From assembly GCA_963605425.1 (NCBI GenBank), contig CAVCUQ010000009.1, positions 1 through 53,739 of the forward strand: a stretch of 53,739 nt of DNA. The letters are read 5' to 3'. The stretch is from JAEELC01 sp963605425. GTDB taxonomy: Bacteria > Bacillota_I > Bacilli_A > Acholeplasmatales > Anaeroplasmataceae. Within the stretch, counting starts at the first letter, position 1; every line of letters starts with the position of its first letter. Below, piece by piece: positions 43,492 to 52,872 of the stretch. The notes beneath the pieces are model-generated. The model was not told the DNA's origin. It was given only the letters and a program-made list of their open reading frames with translations, and did no database searches. The position numbers were made by a program, and so were the translations under genes.

Positions 43492-43716
43492 ATGTTTTTT
43501 AAGAAAAAGAAAAAAGAAGAAGTAATAGAATCAAAGTTTAAATTAAATGATACAGTTAGATTTAAATATCATAATGAATCATTTATTGGTAATATTTCTA
43601 ATATTTATAAATTAAATGATACTGTTTATTATGACATATTAGTAGGCGGAGAGTGTGCTTTCTGTGCACGAAAAATAAATGAAAATGAAGTAAATGTGTA
43701 CAAGAAACTTTATTAA
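43492..43716 (+). CDS. Small basic protein, SH3-like (unknown)
   Basis: 74 residues: a Lys-rich start (MFFKKKKKEE), then KFKLNDTVRFKYHNESFIGNISNI...NDTVYYDILVGG, a short beta-barrel-like pattern. Two Cys are in CAFCA. AGGAG precedes the ATG by 10. Family not recognised; the start and size look real because of the good ribosome binding site and typical codon use. Confidence 0.6.
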   Translation: MFFKKKKKEEVIESKFKLNDTVRFKYHNESFIGNISNIYKLNDTVYYDILVGGECAFCARKINENEVNVYKKLY

Positions 43717-43831
43717 TAAAATTTCGATGAAATAATTACATATTTAATCTGGTTATTTTAATGTAACAAGTTCAATTAAATACAAATATTGAGAATTGGT
43801 CAATCTTAAATTGATGAATTTAAAATTATAT
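43717..43831. other. Intergenic stretch, nothing recognised
   Basis: AT-rich sequence between the small protein gene and the candidate ncRNA promoter. Confidence 0.5.
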
Positions 43832-43860
43832 TTGTAAATGAAGGGCCTATTTGATATAAT
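43832..43860 (+). promoter_or_regulatory. Strong promoter of a candidate ncRNA
   Basis: TTGTAA (43832-43837), a 17-bp spacer, TATAAT (43855-43860) with an upstream TG. Confidence 0.8.
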
Positions 43861-43866
43861 AGACAA

Positions 43867-43971
43867 GAAGGTCATCCTTCAAAATTTAATATATCGTTTT
43901 AAGAGCGATGTAAAATAAATCGAAACTTTTATCCATAAGGGGAGTCACGTTTATTCGTGGCTTCTTTTTTT
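43867..43971 (+). ncRNA. Candidate small RNA (~105 nt), unknown family
   Basis: It lies between a near-consensus promoter and a terminator, with no start codon plus ribosome binding site inside. Helices seen: GAAGG/CCTTC (43867-43871 / 43876-43880), ATATCG/CGATGT (43891-43896 / 43906-43911), then the terminator. Not recognisable as SRP RNA, 6S, tmRNA or RNase P. No gene follows on this strand, so it is not a riboswitch leader. Confidence 0.55.
43941..43971 (+). terminator. Terminator of the candidate ncRNA
   Basis: GGAGTCACG / CGTGGCTTC stem (with G-T pairs), TTTATT-type loop, T7. Confidence 0.8.
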
Positions 43972-43975
43972 ATGT

Positions 43976-44011
43976 AAAAAAATACTGCAAATACAATAGT
44001 ACTTACAGTAT
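43976..44011 (-). terminator. Terminator of the HgdC/HgdB-type pair
   Basis: On the minus strand ATACTG...CAGTAT stem followed by a T run, seven bases after the stop codon. Confidence 0.7.
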
Positions 44012-44017
44012 CTTTAA

Positions 44018-45307
44018 TTAATGCTTAATTTCTTTATCTAGAGTTTCTCTAGACATCGCTAGCATTAGTTTTATTCTATTTTCTTGGTTAACAGCTGTAG
44101 CTGAAGGGTCGTAGTCGATAGCTACAATATTGGCTTCTGGGTATTTTGACTTAATCTTTTTCATTACCCCCTTACCACAAATATGATTAGGTAGACATCC
44201 GAATGGCTGAGCACAAACAATATTCTTATATCCTGTCTCAACAAGCTCTACCATTTCAGCTGTAAGAAGCCATCCTTCACCCATCTTTGTTCCATGTGAT
44301 AAGACTCCATGAGAATATGTACGAGTTTTATCAAATGAATTCATAGGTGTATATTTAGTCTTCTTAATAGCTTCTATCATTAAGTTCTCTCTACGCTCTA
44401 AATAGTGAATTAAGAACTTAGTGACACGTGTTTTAATTAGACTTGTTTTATAATATCTTCTGTCATAGATACTATTCCATAAGCAGTAGAAGATAAATCC
44501 ATATAATCCAGGTACATTAATCTCTGCACCTTCTTTAAGTAAGAAGTTTTCAAGATTATTATTACCTAAAGAAGAATATTTAATATAGATTTCACCTACA
44601 ATACCTACCTTAGGTCTAATAACGTTATCTATTTCAACCTTATCAAAATCACTAGCTATAGCGTTAATATTCTTCTTTAAGGCTTTAAAATTAGTACCTT
44701 TCTTTTCTAAAAAATCATTACCAATTTTTTCTACCCATTTATCACAAAGTTTATCACAATCACCTTTATGAACTTCATAGGCTATAACTTTATTTCTCAT
44801 ATACATAAGCATATCACCATATGTCATGGCGGCTGCTATACGCATAATGGTAGTATAGTTAAGTACAAAACCTGACTTTTTGTCTAAACCTGAAGCATTT
44901 AATGAGATTACAGGAATATATTCATAATGAGCTTTAACTAAAGCTTTACGAAGCAGGTGAATATAGTTACTAGCTCTACATCCCCCACCTGTTTGAGTGA
45001 TTAGAAGAGCTGTTTTATGTCTTTCTTCCTCACTCATATCATCAAGAGCTTCAATGAATTGACCGATTACAAGAAGAGCAGGGTAACATGTATCATTATG
45101 TACATATCTTAATCCTACTTGTTTAATGTGATCACTTGTATTAGTTAGAAGTTTAACTTTATATCCTGATGCAATTAAAGCTTTTTCAAAGAATCTAAAA
45201 TGCATAGGAAGCATAGTTGGTATTAAGATAGTATGAGTCTTTACCATTTCTTTAGTAAAGGTAGGAGATTTTATTTCATATGTTTCATCAAAATTATCAT
45301 TTATCAT
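44018..45307 (-). CDS. 2-hydroxyacyl-CoA dehydratase (HgdB/DUF2229-like) component
   Basis: 429 residues related to the D component of 2-hydroxyglutaryl-CoA dehydratases: ILIPTMLPMHFRFFEKALIASGYKV, YVHNDTCYPALLVIGQ with a conserved Cys, and FGCLPNHICGKGVMKKI near the C-terminus. These proteins bind a [4Fe-4S] cluster and are activated by an ATP-driven electron donor. In many Firmicutes this module is fused to the activase; here it is a separate frame with a TAATG stop-start overlap. The substrate is unknown. Confidence 0.82.
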   Translation of the reverse strand: MINDNFDETYEIKSPTFTKEMVKTHTILIPTMLPMHFRFFEKALIASGYKVKLLTNTSDHIKQVGLRYVHNDTCYPALLVIGQFIEALDDMSEEERHKTALLITQTGGGCRASNYIHLLRKALVKAHYEYIPVISLNASGLDKKSGFVLNYTTIMRIAAAMTYGDMLMYMRNKVIAYEVHKGDCDKLCDKWVEKIGNDFLEKKGTNFKALKKNINAIASDFDKVEIDNVIRPKVGIVGEIYIKYSSLGNNNLENFLLKEGAEINVPGLYGFIFYCLWNSIYDRRYYKTSLIKTRVTKFLIHYLERRENLMIEAIKKTKYTPMNSFDKTRTYSHGVLSHGTKMGEGWLLTAEMVELVETGYKNIVCAQPFGCLPNHICGKGVMKKIKSKYPEANIVAIDYDPSATAVNQENRIKLMLAMSRETLDKEIKH

Positions 45308-48234
45308 TATTTTTTATTCTCCTTTTCCTTTTTTTGTAATCTTAAAGCCTCAAATAAAGATCTAAGTCTAATTTTTACAGCTCCTAGGTTTGTGATTTCA
45401 TCAATCTTAATTTGAGTATAGATCTTATCGCCGTGTTCAATGATATCTTTACATTCATCAGTTGTAATAGCGTCAAGACCACAACCAAATGATACAAGTT
45501 GAACAAGGTTCATATCTTCTTGAGTTATAACATATCTAGCTGCACTATAAAGTCTTGCATGATATGTCCATTGATTTAAAACATTAGTAGTAAACTTATC
45601 AGTTAAATAAGCAATAGATTCTTCAGATACAACACCTACTCCAAAACCATTAATTAATTCATCAATGCCATGGTTAACTTCAGGGTCAACATGGTAAGGT
45701 CTACCACATAGTACAATGATATCTTTATGTTCAAGTCTACACTTATGGATAATTTGTTTACCACGTTCTCTAATATCATCTAGATAAGCTTGATATTCTT
45801 GATAAGCTTTATCTACAGCTACTTTAATCTCTTTCTTTGATATCTTATAATATCTATTTAAAATCTCATATAACTTTTGAGTCAAAAGAATAGGTTTATT
45901 TAAAGATAAGAAGTCAGATATAAAGTTAATTGATTCTATTCTAGATACATTGTTTACAATGTTTTCAGGATAGTAAGCTACAATAGGGCAGTTATAGTGG
46001 TTATCACCCTTTTTCTCGTTGACATTGTATGTCATACAAGGATAGAAGATAGTTTTAATATCATCATTTAATAACTTTTCTATATGACCATGAACAAGTT
46101 TTGCAGGGTAACATTCAGTATCGGATGGGATTGTATGTTGTCCCATTGTGAATATCTTTTTATTTGAGAATCCTGATTGAACAACTTCAAATCCTAGTTC
46201 AGTAAAGAAACGATACCAGAATGGAAGAAGTTCATACATATTAAGTACTAACGGAATACCTATCTTACCACGAGGACCAGCTACACCCTTGTAACTAGCT
46301 AGTTTAGTTCTAATATATTCATAGATATTTAAATCTTTATCAGAAACGATATTACTCTTTGCTAGAGGACGCTCACATCTATTTCCTGAAATATATTTAT
46401 TCTTTCCACCAAAAGAATTTATTGTAAGAGAACATTGATTCTTACATAAACCGCATTTAGCATATTTAACTTCATGTTTAAATCCTTTAAGTTCTTCACT
46501 TGTTAAGATAGCTGATTTATCTAATCCTTTATCTTTTGCATGTAATGCAGCTCCAAAGGCACCCATTAGACCTGAGATATTAGGACATATTACATTTAGA
46601 CCTAGTTCTCTTTCAAAGGCTCTAAGTACGGCTTCATTATTAAATGTACCACCTTGAACAACGATATTCTTACCTAGGGATTCTACGTTAGTTGCACGAA
46701 TAACCTTATATAAAGCATTCTTTACAACTGATATAGAAAGACCTGCAGATATGTTATCGATTGTAGCTCCATCTTTTTGAGCTTGTTTAACTTGAGAGTT
46801 CATAAATACTGTGCAGCGGCTACCTAAATCAACTGGCTTTGGGGCTAGAAGACCTATCTTTGCAAAGTCTTCAATTTTGAAACCTAAGGCATTTGCAAAG
46901 GTTTGTAAGAAAGAACCACATCCTGAAGAACAAGCTTCATTTAAGAAGATATTAGAAATAGCACCATTTTCAATCTTAAAGCACTTAATATCTTGTCCAC
47001 CGATATCAATGATAAAGTCAACAGTAGGCATGAAGTGTTTAGCTGCTTTAAAGTGAGCCATTGTCTCTACAAGGCTATCATCAAGGTTGAAAGCGGCCTT
47101 AGCTAAATCCTCACCATATCCTGTAGAAGCAGCTCCTGCAATATTGATATTAGGGAAATCTTCATATAACTTAGTAAGATTTTCTTTAATGATTTGAGCA
47201 GGGTTACCTTGATTGAATTGATAACTTTCCCATCTAATATTGTTATTTGAATCGATTAGCACCATCTTTAAAGTAGTAGAACCTGAATCAATACCTAGAT
47301 ATAGAGGTCCTGTATAGTCTTTAGTTAAAGGAATAGTCTCAACAGAAGCTTTTGCATGACGTGCTCTAAATTCAGCTAGTTCAGCCTCATCCTTAAATAG
47401 AGGTGCAAAATAACCATAAGATTCATTAGTTGATATAGTTTCAAATGTATTGATTAAATCTAAAGTATTATACTCCTTGTCAGCGGCATACGCAGAACCT
47501 AAAGAAACAAAGTATAAAGAGTTTTCAGGACAGATACCTGTTAAACCTAAAGATTCATCAAATGACTTTCTAAGTTCAGGCATGAATGTTAAAGGACCAC
47601 CTAGATAAGCAACCTTACCCTTGATATCTCTACCCTGAGCAAGACCACCAATAGTTTGATTTACTACCGCTTTATAAATACTAGCTGCGATATCTGCTTT
47701 AGAAGCACCTTGATTTAAAAGAGGTTGGACATCAGTTTTTGCAAATACCCCGCATCTAGATGCGATTGAATAAATCTTTTCGTGTTGCATAGCTAAATCA
47801 TTCATATTAGTTACATCAACTGATAGTAGTTGAGCCATTTGGTCGATGAAAGCACCAGTACCACCAGCACAAGTACCATTCATTCTTACATCCATACCAT
47901 CACTTAAGAATAAGATTTTTGCATCCTCTCCACCAAGTTCAATAATTACATCAACATCGCTAATTAATCTCTTAGCTGAAATTCTAGTTGCGTAAACTTC
48001 TTGTACAAATGTTACCTTAGCTGCGTTCGCAAGTCCCATACCTGCAGAACCTGAAATTGCAAATTCGATTTTATCCCCGATTATATTTTGATCTTTTAAT
48101 TCTTTAAGTATGATTAAAACATTTTCTTTAATATGAGAATAATGTCTTTTATAATCTTTATGAACAATATTTAAGTTATCATCAAGTACTACATATTTAA
48201 TAGTAGTAGATCCTATATCTAGTCCTAATTTCAT
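45307..48234 (-). CDS. Acyl-CoA dehydratase activase-related protein (two BadF/HgdC domains + DUF2229)
   Basis: 975 residues from ATG 48234 (AAGGAG upstream; 26 extra upstream residues are unsupported). It holds two ASKHA ATPase domains: LGLDIGSTTIKYVVLDD (N-term) with MNGTCAGGTGAF and ASRCGVFAKTDVQ, and YLGIDSGSTTLKMVLID (from ~315) with NEACSSGCGSF and GSRCTVFMNSQVKQA. The cysteines in each pair are the cluster ligands of HgdC-type activators. A CxxC...C...C segment (CGLCKNQC...GNRC) and a DUF2229 segment with SDTECYPAKLVHGH follow. It drives ATP-dependent low-potential electron transfer in anaerobes; physiological partner uncertain. Confidence 0.87.
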   Translation of the reverse strand: MKLGLDIGSTTIKYVVLDDNLNIVHKDYKRHYSHIKENVLIILKELKDQNIIGDKIEFAISGSAGMGLANAAKVTFVQEVYATRISAKRLISDVDVIIELGGEDAKILFLSDGMDVRMNGTCAGGTGAFIDQMAQLLSVDVTNMNDLAMQHEKIYSIASRCGVFAKTDVQPLLNQGASKADIAASIYKAVVNQTIGGLAQGRDIKGKVAYLGGPLTFMPELRKSFDESLGLTGICPENSLYFVSLGSAYAADKEYNTLDLINTFETISTNESYGYFAPLFKDEAELAEFRARHAKASVETIPLTKDYTGPLYLGIDSGSTTLKMVLIDSNNNIRWESYQFNQGNPAQIIKENLTKLYEDFPNINIAGAASTGYGEDLAKAAFNLDDSLVETMAHFKAAKHFMPTVDFIIDIGGQDIKCFKIENGAISNIFLNEACSSGCGSFLQTFANALGFKIEDFAKIGLLAPKPVDLGSRCTVFMNSQVKQAQKDGATIDNISAGLSISVVKNALYKVIRATNVESLGKNIVVQGGTFNNEAVLRAFERELGLNVICPNISGLMGAFGAALHAKDKGLDKSAILTSEELKGFKHEVKYAKCGLCKNQCSLTINSFGGKNKYISGNRCERPLAKSNIVSDKDLNIYEYIRTKLASYKGVAGPRGKIGIPLVLNMYELLPFWYRFFTELGFEVVQSGFSNKKIFTMGQHTIPSDTECYPAKLVHGHIEKLLNDDIKTIFYPCMTYNVNEKKGDNHYNCPIVAYYPENIVNNVSRIESINFISDFLSLNKPILLTQKLYEILNRYYKISKKEIKVAVDKAYQEYQAYLDDIRERGKQIIHKCRLEHKDIIVLCGRPYHVDPEVNHGIDELINGFGVGVVSEESIAYLTDKFTTNVLNQWTYHARLYSAARYVITQEDMNLVQLVSFGCGLDAITTDECKDIIEHGDKIYTQIKIDEITNLGAVKIRLRSLFEALRLQKKEKENKK

Positions 48235-48450
48235 CTGAAAATACTCCTTTTTATTAATATCTCTTGATATTATAAGAATAACATTTTGAAATGTCAATTT
48301 ACATAAATGCAAGTTTTATATATATAATATATAAATATTAACTAATTATAGACTATCGTCTAAATTTTAAAAATATTAATTTTAATTATGTGCTTGTTGT
48401 TATAAATTCTATTTTAATGTATAATTATTGTATTGTATGAGGTATTAATC

Positions 48451-50151
48451 ATGAAAAAAGTATTAAATATATTATTCTTAACCTTATTAGGCTGTGTCAT
48501 GATTGTTCTTGCATCATGTAAAGGAAAAAGTGGTGTAACAGGTTCAATGACTCTAACTTCAACAGCTACAACTATTTCAGTTAAGGCAGTTGTAAAAGAT
48601 CCTAATAACAAGGTTAATTCATCTAGCGTACGTGCAAGTTATCAAACAGTAGATGAAGATGGAAACCTAGGTTCAACTAGTTATGTTTCATTTACTGATA
48701 TACCTAGTATAGATGAAAGCGGAGAAGCTAAGAGCGAAACTCAAACTATTAAGAATTTAAAACTAGATACAACTTATAGAATTAAACTCTATGTTACAGT
48801 TGGTTCTAATGTTGAATATCTTGATGAACAAGATATCAAAACTACAACAGAAGGAACAAGTGAGGATAATCCTATTAAGATTACTACAAAAGAAGAATTC
48901 TTAAACATAGTAAATGATACAGATGCTTATTATACTCTAGAAGCTGATATCGATTTAGGATCAAGTGCTATAAGCGCATTATTCAATTCAAGTACATCAT
49001 TTACTGGTACAATTATCGGTAATAATCATAAGATTACAGGTTTTAAACAAACAGCAGGTTCTCAATATGAAGGTTTATTTGGTTATTTAGGAACTGGTGC
49101 TTGTATTAAAGATTTAATTATTGAATCTCCAAACCTAGAAGTTTCAAGAAGTGGTACTGCAAGCTTTGGTGTTCTTGCTGGATATAACGATGGTAAGATT
49201 ATTAACTGTCATGTTAAGGACGCTACTGTAAAGTATACACTATCTACAACAAGTTCTTCAGCTTTACAACATGCAGGTGGACTCGTTGGAGAAAACGATG
49301 TTAATGGTACTATTTCATCTAGTTCATTTACAGGTACTATTAATCAAAGTTTAAAATCAAGAGTTAACTTTGGTGGTCTTGTAGGTAATAATGCGGGTAC
49401 TATCACAAGTTCATATGCAAGTGGTGATTTTACTGTTGATTTGACTTCAACTAGTACAAGTACTGAAGTATTATGTTACAATGCAGGTGGCTTTGTAGGT
49501 TCTAATAATGGTATTGTTGTAAACTCATATTCAGAAGGTACACTTACTTGTGTATATTCTATCAGTACATCTAATACAACACGTAGTAGATATCTAGCTG
49601 TAAACATTGGTGGATTTGTAGGTGCTATCTATGGTGGTACTATTCAAAACAATGTAGCTAATATATCTATTGGTTACACATCATATACAGCAGTTATTTC
49701 AAATCTAGGTCTATTTGCAGGACTTACATCTACTAACCTATCAAGTATTAATGCAATCGGACAAAATACATATGTAGGTAAAGATAAAACGATTACTTTA
49801 GATCTATTAACTAAAAATGAAGATTGGAAAGTTAAAGTAGAAGATGATTCTGATGATGAAGTTTCAAGCGGTGAAGAAACTATTGAAATAGATAGACAAT
49901 TCAATTTTGGTTTCACTAATTTCTTAAGAAATGAAGATGGTAGTAAATCTGAATTTGAAAAGAACTTTAATAATACAAAGAATTATTTAATTATTGGCAC
50001 ATTAACCCTAACTAAAGATGAAATTAATGATGACATATCAGAAATTCCATATGAGACAATAGTACCTACTACTGGTGCACAAAGTTATGAGTCATTCAAT
50101 AATCTAAATGATTTTATTAAAACATATATTCAAAGTATTTTAGCTGAATAA
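48451..50151 (+). CDS. GLUG-repeat surface lipoprotein
   Basis: 566 residues from ATG 48451 (GAGG 8 bases upstream). Signal peptide MKKVLNILFLTLLGCVMIVL with lipobox LASC (Cys at about 22), a substrate for Lgt. N-terminal domain of fibronectin-III-like character (~30-130), then a GLUG beta-helix with repeats GGLVGENDVNGTI, GGLVGNNAGTITSSYASG, GGFVGSNNGIVVNSYSEG and GGFVGAIYGGTIQNN (about 275-410). Exported and displayed on the cell surface; likely adhesion or binding. Divergent from the activase gene. Confidence 0.88.
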   Translation: MKKVLNILFLTLLGCVMIVLASCKGKSGVTGSMTLTSTATTISVKAVVKDPNNKVNSSSVRASYQTVDEDGNLGSTSYVSFTDIPSIDESGEAKSETQTIKNLKLDTTYRIKLYVTVGSNVEYLDEQDIKTTTEGTSEDNPIKITTKEEFLNIVNDTDAYYTLEADIDLGSSAISALFNSSTSFTGTIIGNNHKITGFKQTAGSQYEGLFGYLGTGACIKDLIIESPNLEVSRSGTASFGVLAGYNDGKIINCHVKDATVKYTLSTTSSSALQHAGGLVGENDVNGTISSSSFTGTINQSLKSRVNFGGLVGNNAGTITSSYASGDFTVDLTSTSTSTEVLCYNAGGFVGSNNGIVVNSYSEGTLTCVYSISTSNTTRSRYLAVNIGGFVGAIYGGTIQNNVANISIGYTSYTAVISNLGLFAGLTSTNLSSINAIGQNTYVGKDKTITLDLLTKNEDWKVKVEDDSDDEVSSGEETIEIDRQFNFGFTNFLRNEDGSKSEFEKNFNNTKNYLIIGTLTLTKDEINDDISEIPYETIVPTTGAQSYESFNNLNDFIKTYIQSILAE

Positions 50152-50157
50152 AAAATG

Positions 50158-50187
50158 AGTCTTGGGGATTTTCTCAAGGCTTTTTTA
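50158..50187 (+). terminator. Terminator after the lipoprotein gene
   Basis: AGTCTTG / CAAGGCT stem (one T-G) followed by T6. Confidence 0.8.
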
Positions 50188-50271
50188 AATTGGTATATAA
50201 TGAATGATATTAAAATATACTTAACAAAGATAACTAAACAAGTTACTTTTATTAAGCAAGAAGGGATATTT

Positions 50272-50904
50272 ATGTTATACGAGTTTTTAAAAGAGAACTA
50301 TCAAGAAGGATAACCAATATTTTTTAAAGATATTGCTTATAATAATCTTTCGAGATCGGCTATAAATCAACAACTTAAAAACCTTTGTTTAGAAGGCAAA
50401 TTGGAAAAATATGATAATGGTATATATTACATGCCTAAAAAATCTAAATTAAAAAATAACATAGGTATTAATGCAGATATGGTAGCTAGATATAAATATA
50501 TATCAAAGGGTGGAAGTGCATATGGATTTTATTCTGGCAATACATTTGCTAATCAACTTGGAATTTCAAATCAAGTCCCAAATAAGGTTGAAATTGTAAG
50601 TAACAAGATGACTGCAAAAATAAAAGAAGTTTCTATAGGAAATAGAAGTTTTATATTAAGAAAACCAATAGTTACAATTACAAAAAATAATGTATATGTT
50701 CTTCAATTACTAGATTTACTTAAAAATTTAGATGCATATTTAGATGAAAGCTATGAAGAAGCTCGTGAAAAAATAAAAAAATATGTAGAAACTAATAATA
50801 TCACAAAATCTAAAGTTGATTTATATATAAGAGAGTTTCCTAATACAGTATTTAAAAATTATTATGAATTGAGGCTTGATGATATTTTTACACAAAACAG
50901 ATAG
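50272..50904 (+). pseudogene. abiEi: AbiEi-family antitoxin, interrupted by a stop codon
   Basis: Read from ATG 50272 the frame gives MLYEFLKENYQEG, a TAA at 50311-50313, then PIFFKDIAYNNLSRSAINQQL and the rest of an AbiEi/DUF6088-type winged-helix antitoxin (YKYISKGGSAYGFYSGNTFANQLGISNQVPNKVEI). The TAA sits where relatives read through in frame, so it is a nonsense mutation. The remaining frame after 50401 lacks its own strong start. The downstream AbiEii gene overlaps it and is frameshifted. Confidence 0.72.
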
Positions 50905-51801
50905 ACAATTACTAAAAGATATTATTGTAACGGTATCAGAAAAAACGGGATTAGATGAAAGTATTGTTGAAAAAGATTACTATGTAACAATGATACTAAA
51001 AGAAATCACTTTAAAAAATCCTAATATAGTATTTAAAGGTGGAACATCTCTTTCAAAGGCGTGCCATATAATAGAGAGATTTTCGGAAGATATAGATATC
51101 ACCTTTGAAGAACATTTAGGTGAAGCTAGGAGAAAGAAACTTTAAAACCAATTGGAGATTACTTAGACTTACAAATTGAAAACTGGAATTTTATTCAAAG
51201 TGATAGAGATTATAACCACTATGATTTTACATATAATTCTGTATGCAATATCGCTGAAAAAAGCATTTTGTCATATGTTAAACTTGAGACTGCATTGATG
51301 TCTTATGCTTATCCTACTGAAGAGAAAGAAATTAGCAGTATTATATACGAATGTCTTTATAAAGATGAAATGGAAATTATGAAAGAATATGGCCTAGAAC
51401 CATTTAAAATTAAAACGCAAACAATAGAACGCACTATGATAAATAAAATTTTTGCAGTATGTGATTATTATATGCTAGGCAAATCATCAAGAAATTCCAG
51501 ACATCTCTATGATATTTATAAATTGAAAGGACATATTAAAATAGATGATGATTTTAGAAATCTATTCAAGATAGTTAGAAATTATAGAATGGCTATGGAT
51601 ATTAAAATAACGCCATCTTCAAGACTTGATGTCAATTTGCTTAAAATTTCCGAAGAATTAATTAAAGTTGATTTCTATGCAAAAGATTATGATGTTTTAA
51701 CTACGAAGTTAATTAAAGATAATATATCTTATGATACCGTAAAAGATAACTTTATAGAAGTAGTTAGATGTATATTAAAATACAATAATTTCATTGATTA
51801 A
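50879..51801 (+). pseudogene. abiEii: AbiEii nucleotidyltransferase toxin, frameshifted
   Basis: The first part (from ATG 50879, GAGG upstream) carries the nucleotidyltransferase motif FKGGTSLSKACHIIERFSEDIDIT, ending at a stop at 51143-51145. The sequence continues in another frame from about 51130 (TLKPIGDYLDLQIENWNFIQ...) through 51801. A one-base loss near 51130-51141, in AGAAAGAAAC, explains it. Type IV AbiE toxins modify tRNA and act in phage abortive infection; this copy is probably inactive, consistent with the broken antitoxin. Confidence 0.75.
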
Positions 51802-51877
51802 ATTTGATAGAATTTATTAGTGTGGACACTCTATGAGGTTTTGTTCATATATGCGTTATTAAGCAATAACATTAAAT

Positions 51878-51907
51878 GGAAATGAACAAATCCATTTCCT
51901 TTTTTGA
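51878..51907 (+). terminator. Terminator after the AbiE remnants
   Basis: GGAAATG / CATTTCC stem followed by T7; an alternative AAATGGA/TCCATTT pairing competes. Confidence 0.7.
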
Positions 51908-51909
51908 GG

Positions 51910-51940
51910 TTGACAAAGTCGGGGGGGGGAAACTTATAAT
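51910..51940 (+). promoter_or_regulatory. Promoter with G9 spacer tract (putative phase-variable)
   Basis: TTGACA (51910-51915), a 19-bp spacer with nine G (51921-51929), TATAAT (51935-51940). Seven G would give the ideal 17-bp spacer, so slippage in the G tract should change promoter strength. Confidence 0.75.
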
Positions 51941-51961
51941 TAAAATAATATTGATAAAATG

Positions 51962-51989
51962 TTGAAAAAACTATGGTTTTTGATATAAT
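51962..51989 (+). promoter_or_regulatory. Second promoter upstream of the sugar transferase
   Basis: TTGAAA (51962-51967), 16-bp spacer, TATAAT (51984-51989) with an upstream TG. Could give G-tract-independent expression. Confidence 0.55.
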
Positions 51990-52133
51990 TTAATATATTA
52001 AATGGAATAAACGATATAGGGATGGATGATATTTATGCAATATGGTAAATACTTTTATTATATAAGACTATATAGTTCATGGTTTTTAATAAAATAGATT
52101 TATTAAAATTTATTTTATTAGGAGAGAAAATGT

Positions 52134-52805
52134 ATGAATGAAAAAAGATTAAATTATTACGGTGGAACACTTACAATTAAATATAAAGAAAAGTATATCT
52201 ATCAATTCTTTAAGAGATTCTTTGATATATTATTATCAGGTATAGTATTAATCTTATTTGGTTGGTTTATATTACTAAATATGTTTATCAAGTTTTGTGA
52301 GGATGGACATAATCCTATCTATACATCACTTAGAGTTGGTAAAGATGGTAAGCTTATTAAATTCCATAAGATTAGATCAATGGTAGTAGACGCTGAAAAG
52401 TTAAAACAACAATTGATTGATAGTGGAAAGAATGAAGCAGATGGCCCTGCCTTTAAGATGAAGGATGATCCTAGAATTACCAAGTTTGGTAAATTCTTAA
52501 GAAAGACTTCAATTGATGAATTACCTCAAATATGGGATATATTTGTAGGCAGAATCTCAATTGTAGGTCCTAGATCACCTATTCCAAGTGAAGTAGAACA
52601 GTATACTGATTATCAAAAACAAAGATTCCTCGTTAAAGGTGGTCTTCTTTGTTTGTGGCAAATCAAGCATAATAGAAATAATATTAAGTTTGATGAATGG
52701 ATTGATCTTGACTTACAGTATATCGAAAAGAGAAGTCTTTGGCTTGACTTTAAGATATTATTTAAAGGATTCTTTATGGTATTATTTGATAGAAGTGGTG
52801 AATAA
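52134..52805 (+). CDS. Undecaprenyl-phosphate sugar-phosphate transferase (WcaJ/CpsE-like)
   Basis: 223 residues. One membrane segment (~31-52), then the polyprenyl phosphotransferase core: KFHKIRSMVVDAE, GPAFKMKDDPRITKFGKFLRKTSIDELPQIWD and GRISIVGPRSP. It transfers a sugar-1-phosphate to the lipid carrier as the first step of capsule or exopolysaccharide synthesis. It is the short, PglC-core form rather than the five-TM form. AGGAG lies 8 bases before the ATG. No other polysaccharide genes are nearby, so it is an orphan; it lies downstream of a poly-G promoter. Confidence 0.92.
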   Translation: MNEKRLNYYGGTLTIKYKEKYIYQFFKRFFDILLSGIVLILFGWFILLNMFIKFCEDGHNPIYTSLRVGKDGKLIKFHKIRSMVVDAEKLKQQLIDSGKNEADGPAFKMKDDPRITKFGKFLRKTSIDELPQIWDIFVGRISIVGPRSPIPSEVEQYTDYQKQRFLVKGGLLCLWQIKHNRNNIKFDEWIDLDLQYIEKRSLWLDFKILFKGFFMVLFDRSGE

Positions 52806-52807
52806 AG

Positions 52808-52834
52808 TCTAGGTGGAAACATCTAGATTTTTTA
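52808..52834 (+). terminator. Terminator after the sugar transferase
   Basis: TCTAGGTG / GAAA / CATCTAGA followed by T6. Confidence 0.9.
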
Positions 52835-52872
52835 TTTACTTAATATATAATTATTAAAAAGGAGATTTATAT

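Noticed and set aside
50311..50313. In-frame TAA in abiEi as a recoding or readthrough site
   Set aside because: No stimulatory structure or special context is visible, and the partner toxin gene is also broken, so decay is simpler.
52035..52097. Short frame MQYGKYFYYIRLYSSWFLIK between the poly-G promoter and the sugar transferase
   Set aside because: Only a weak GG-rich sequence precedes it and there is no second copy for comparison; could be chance.
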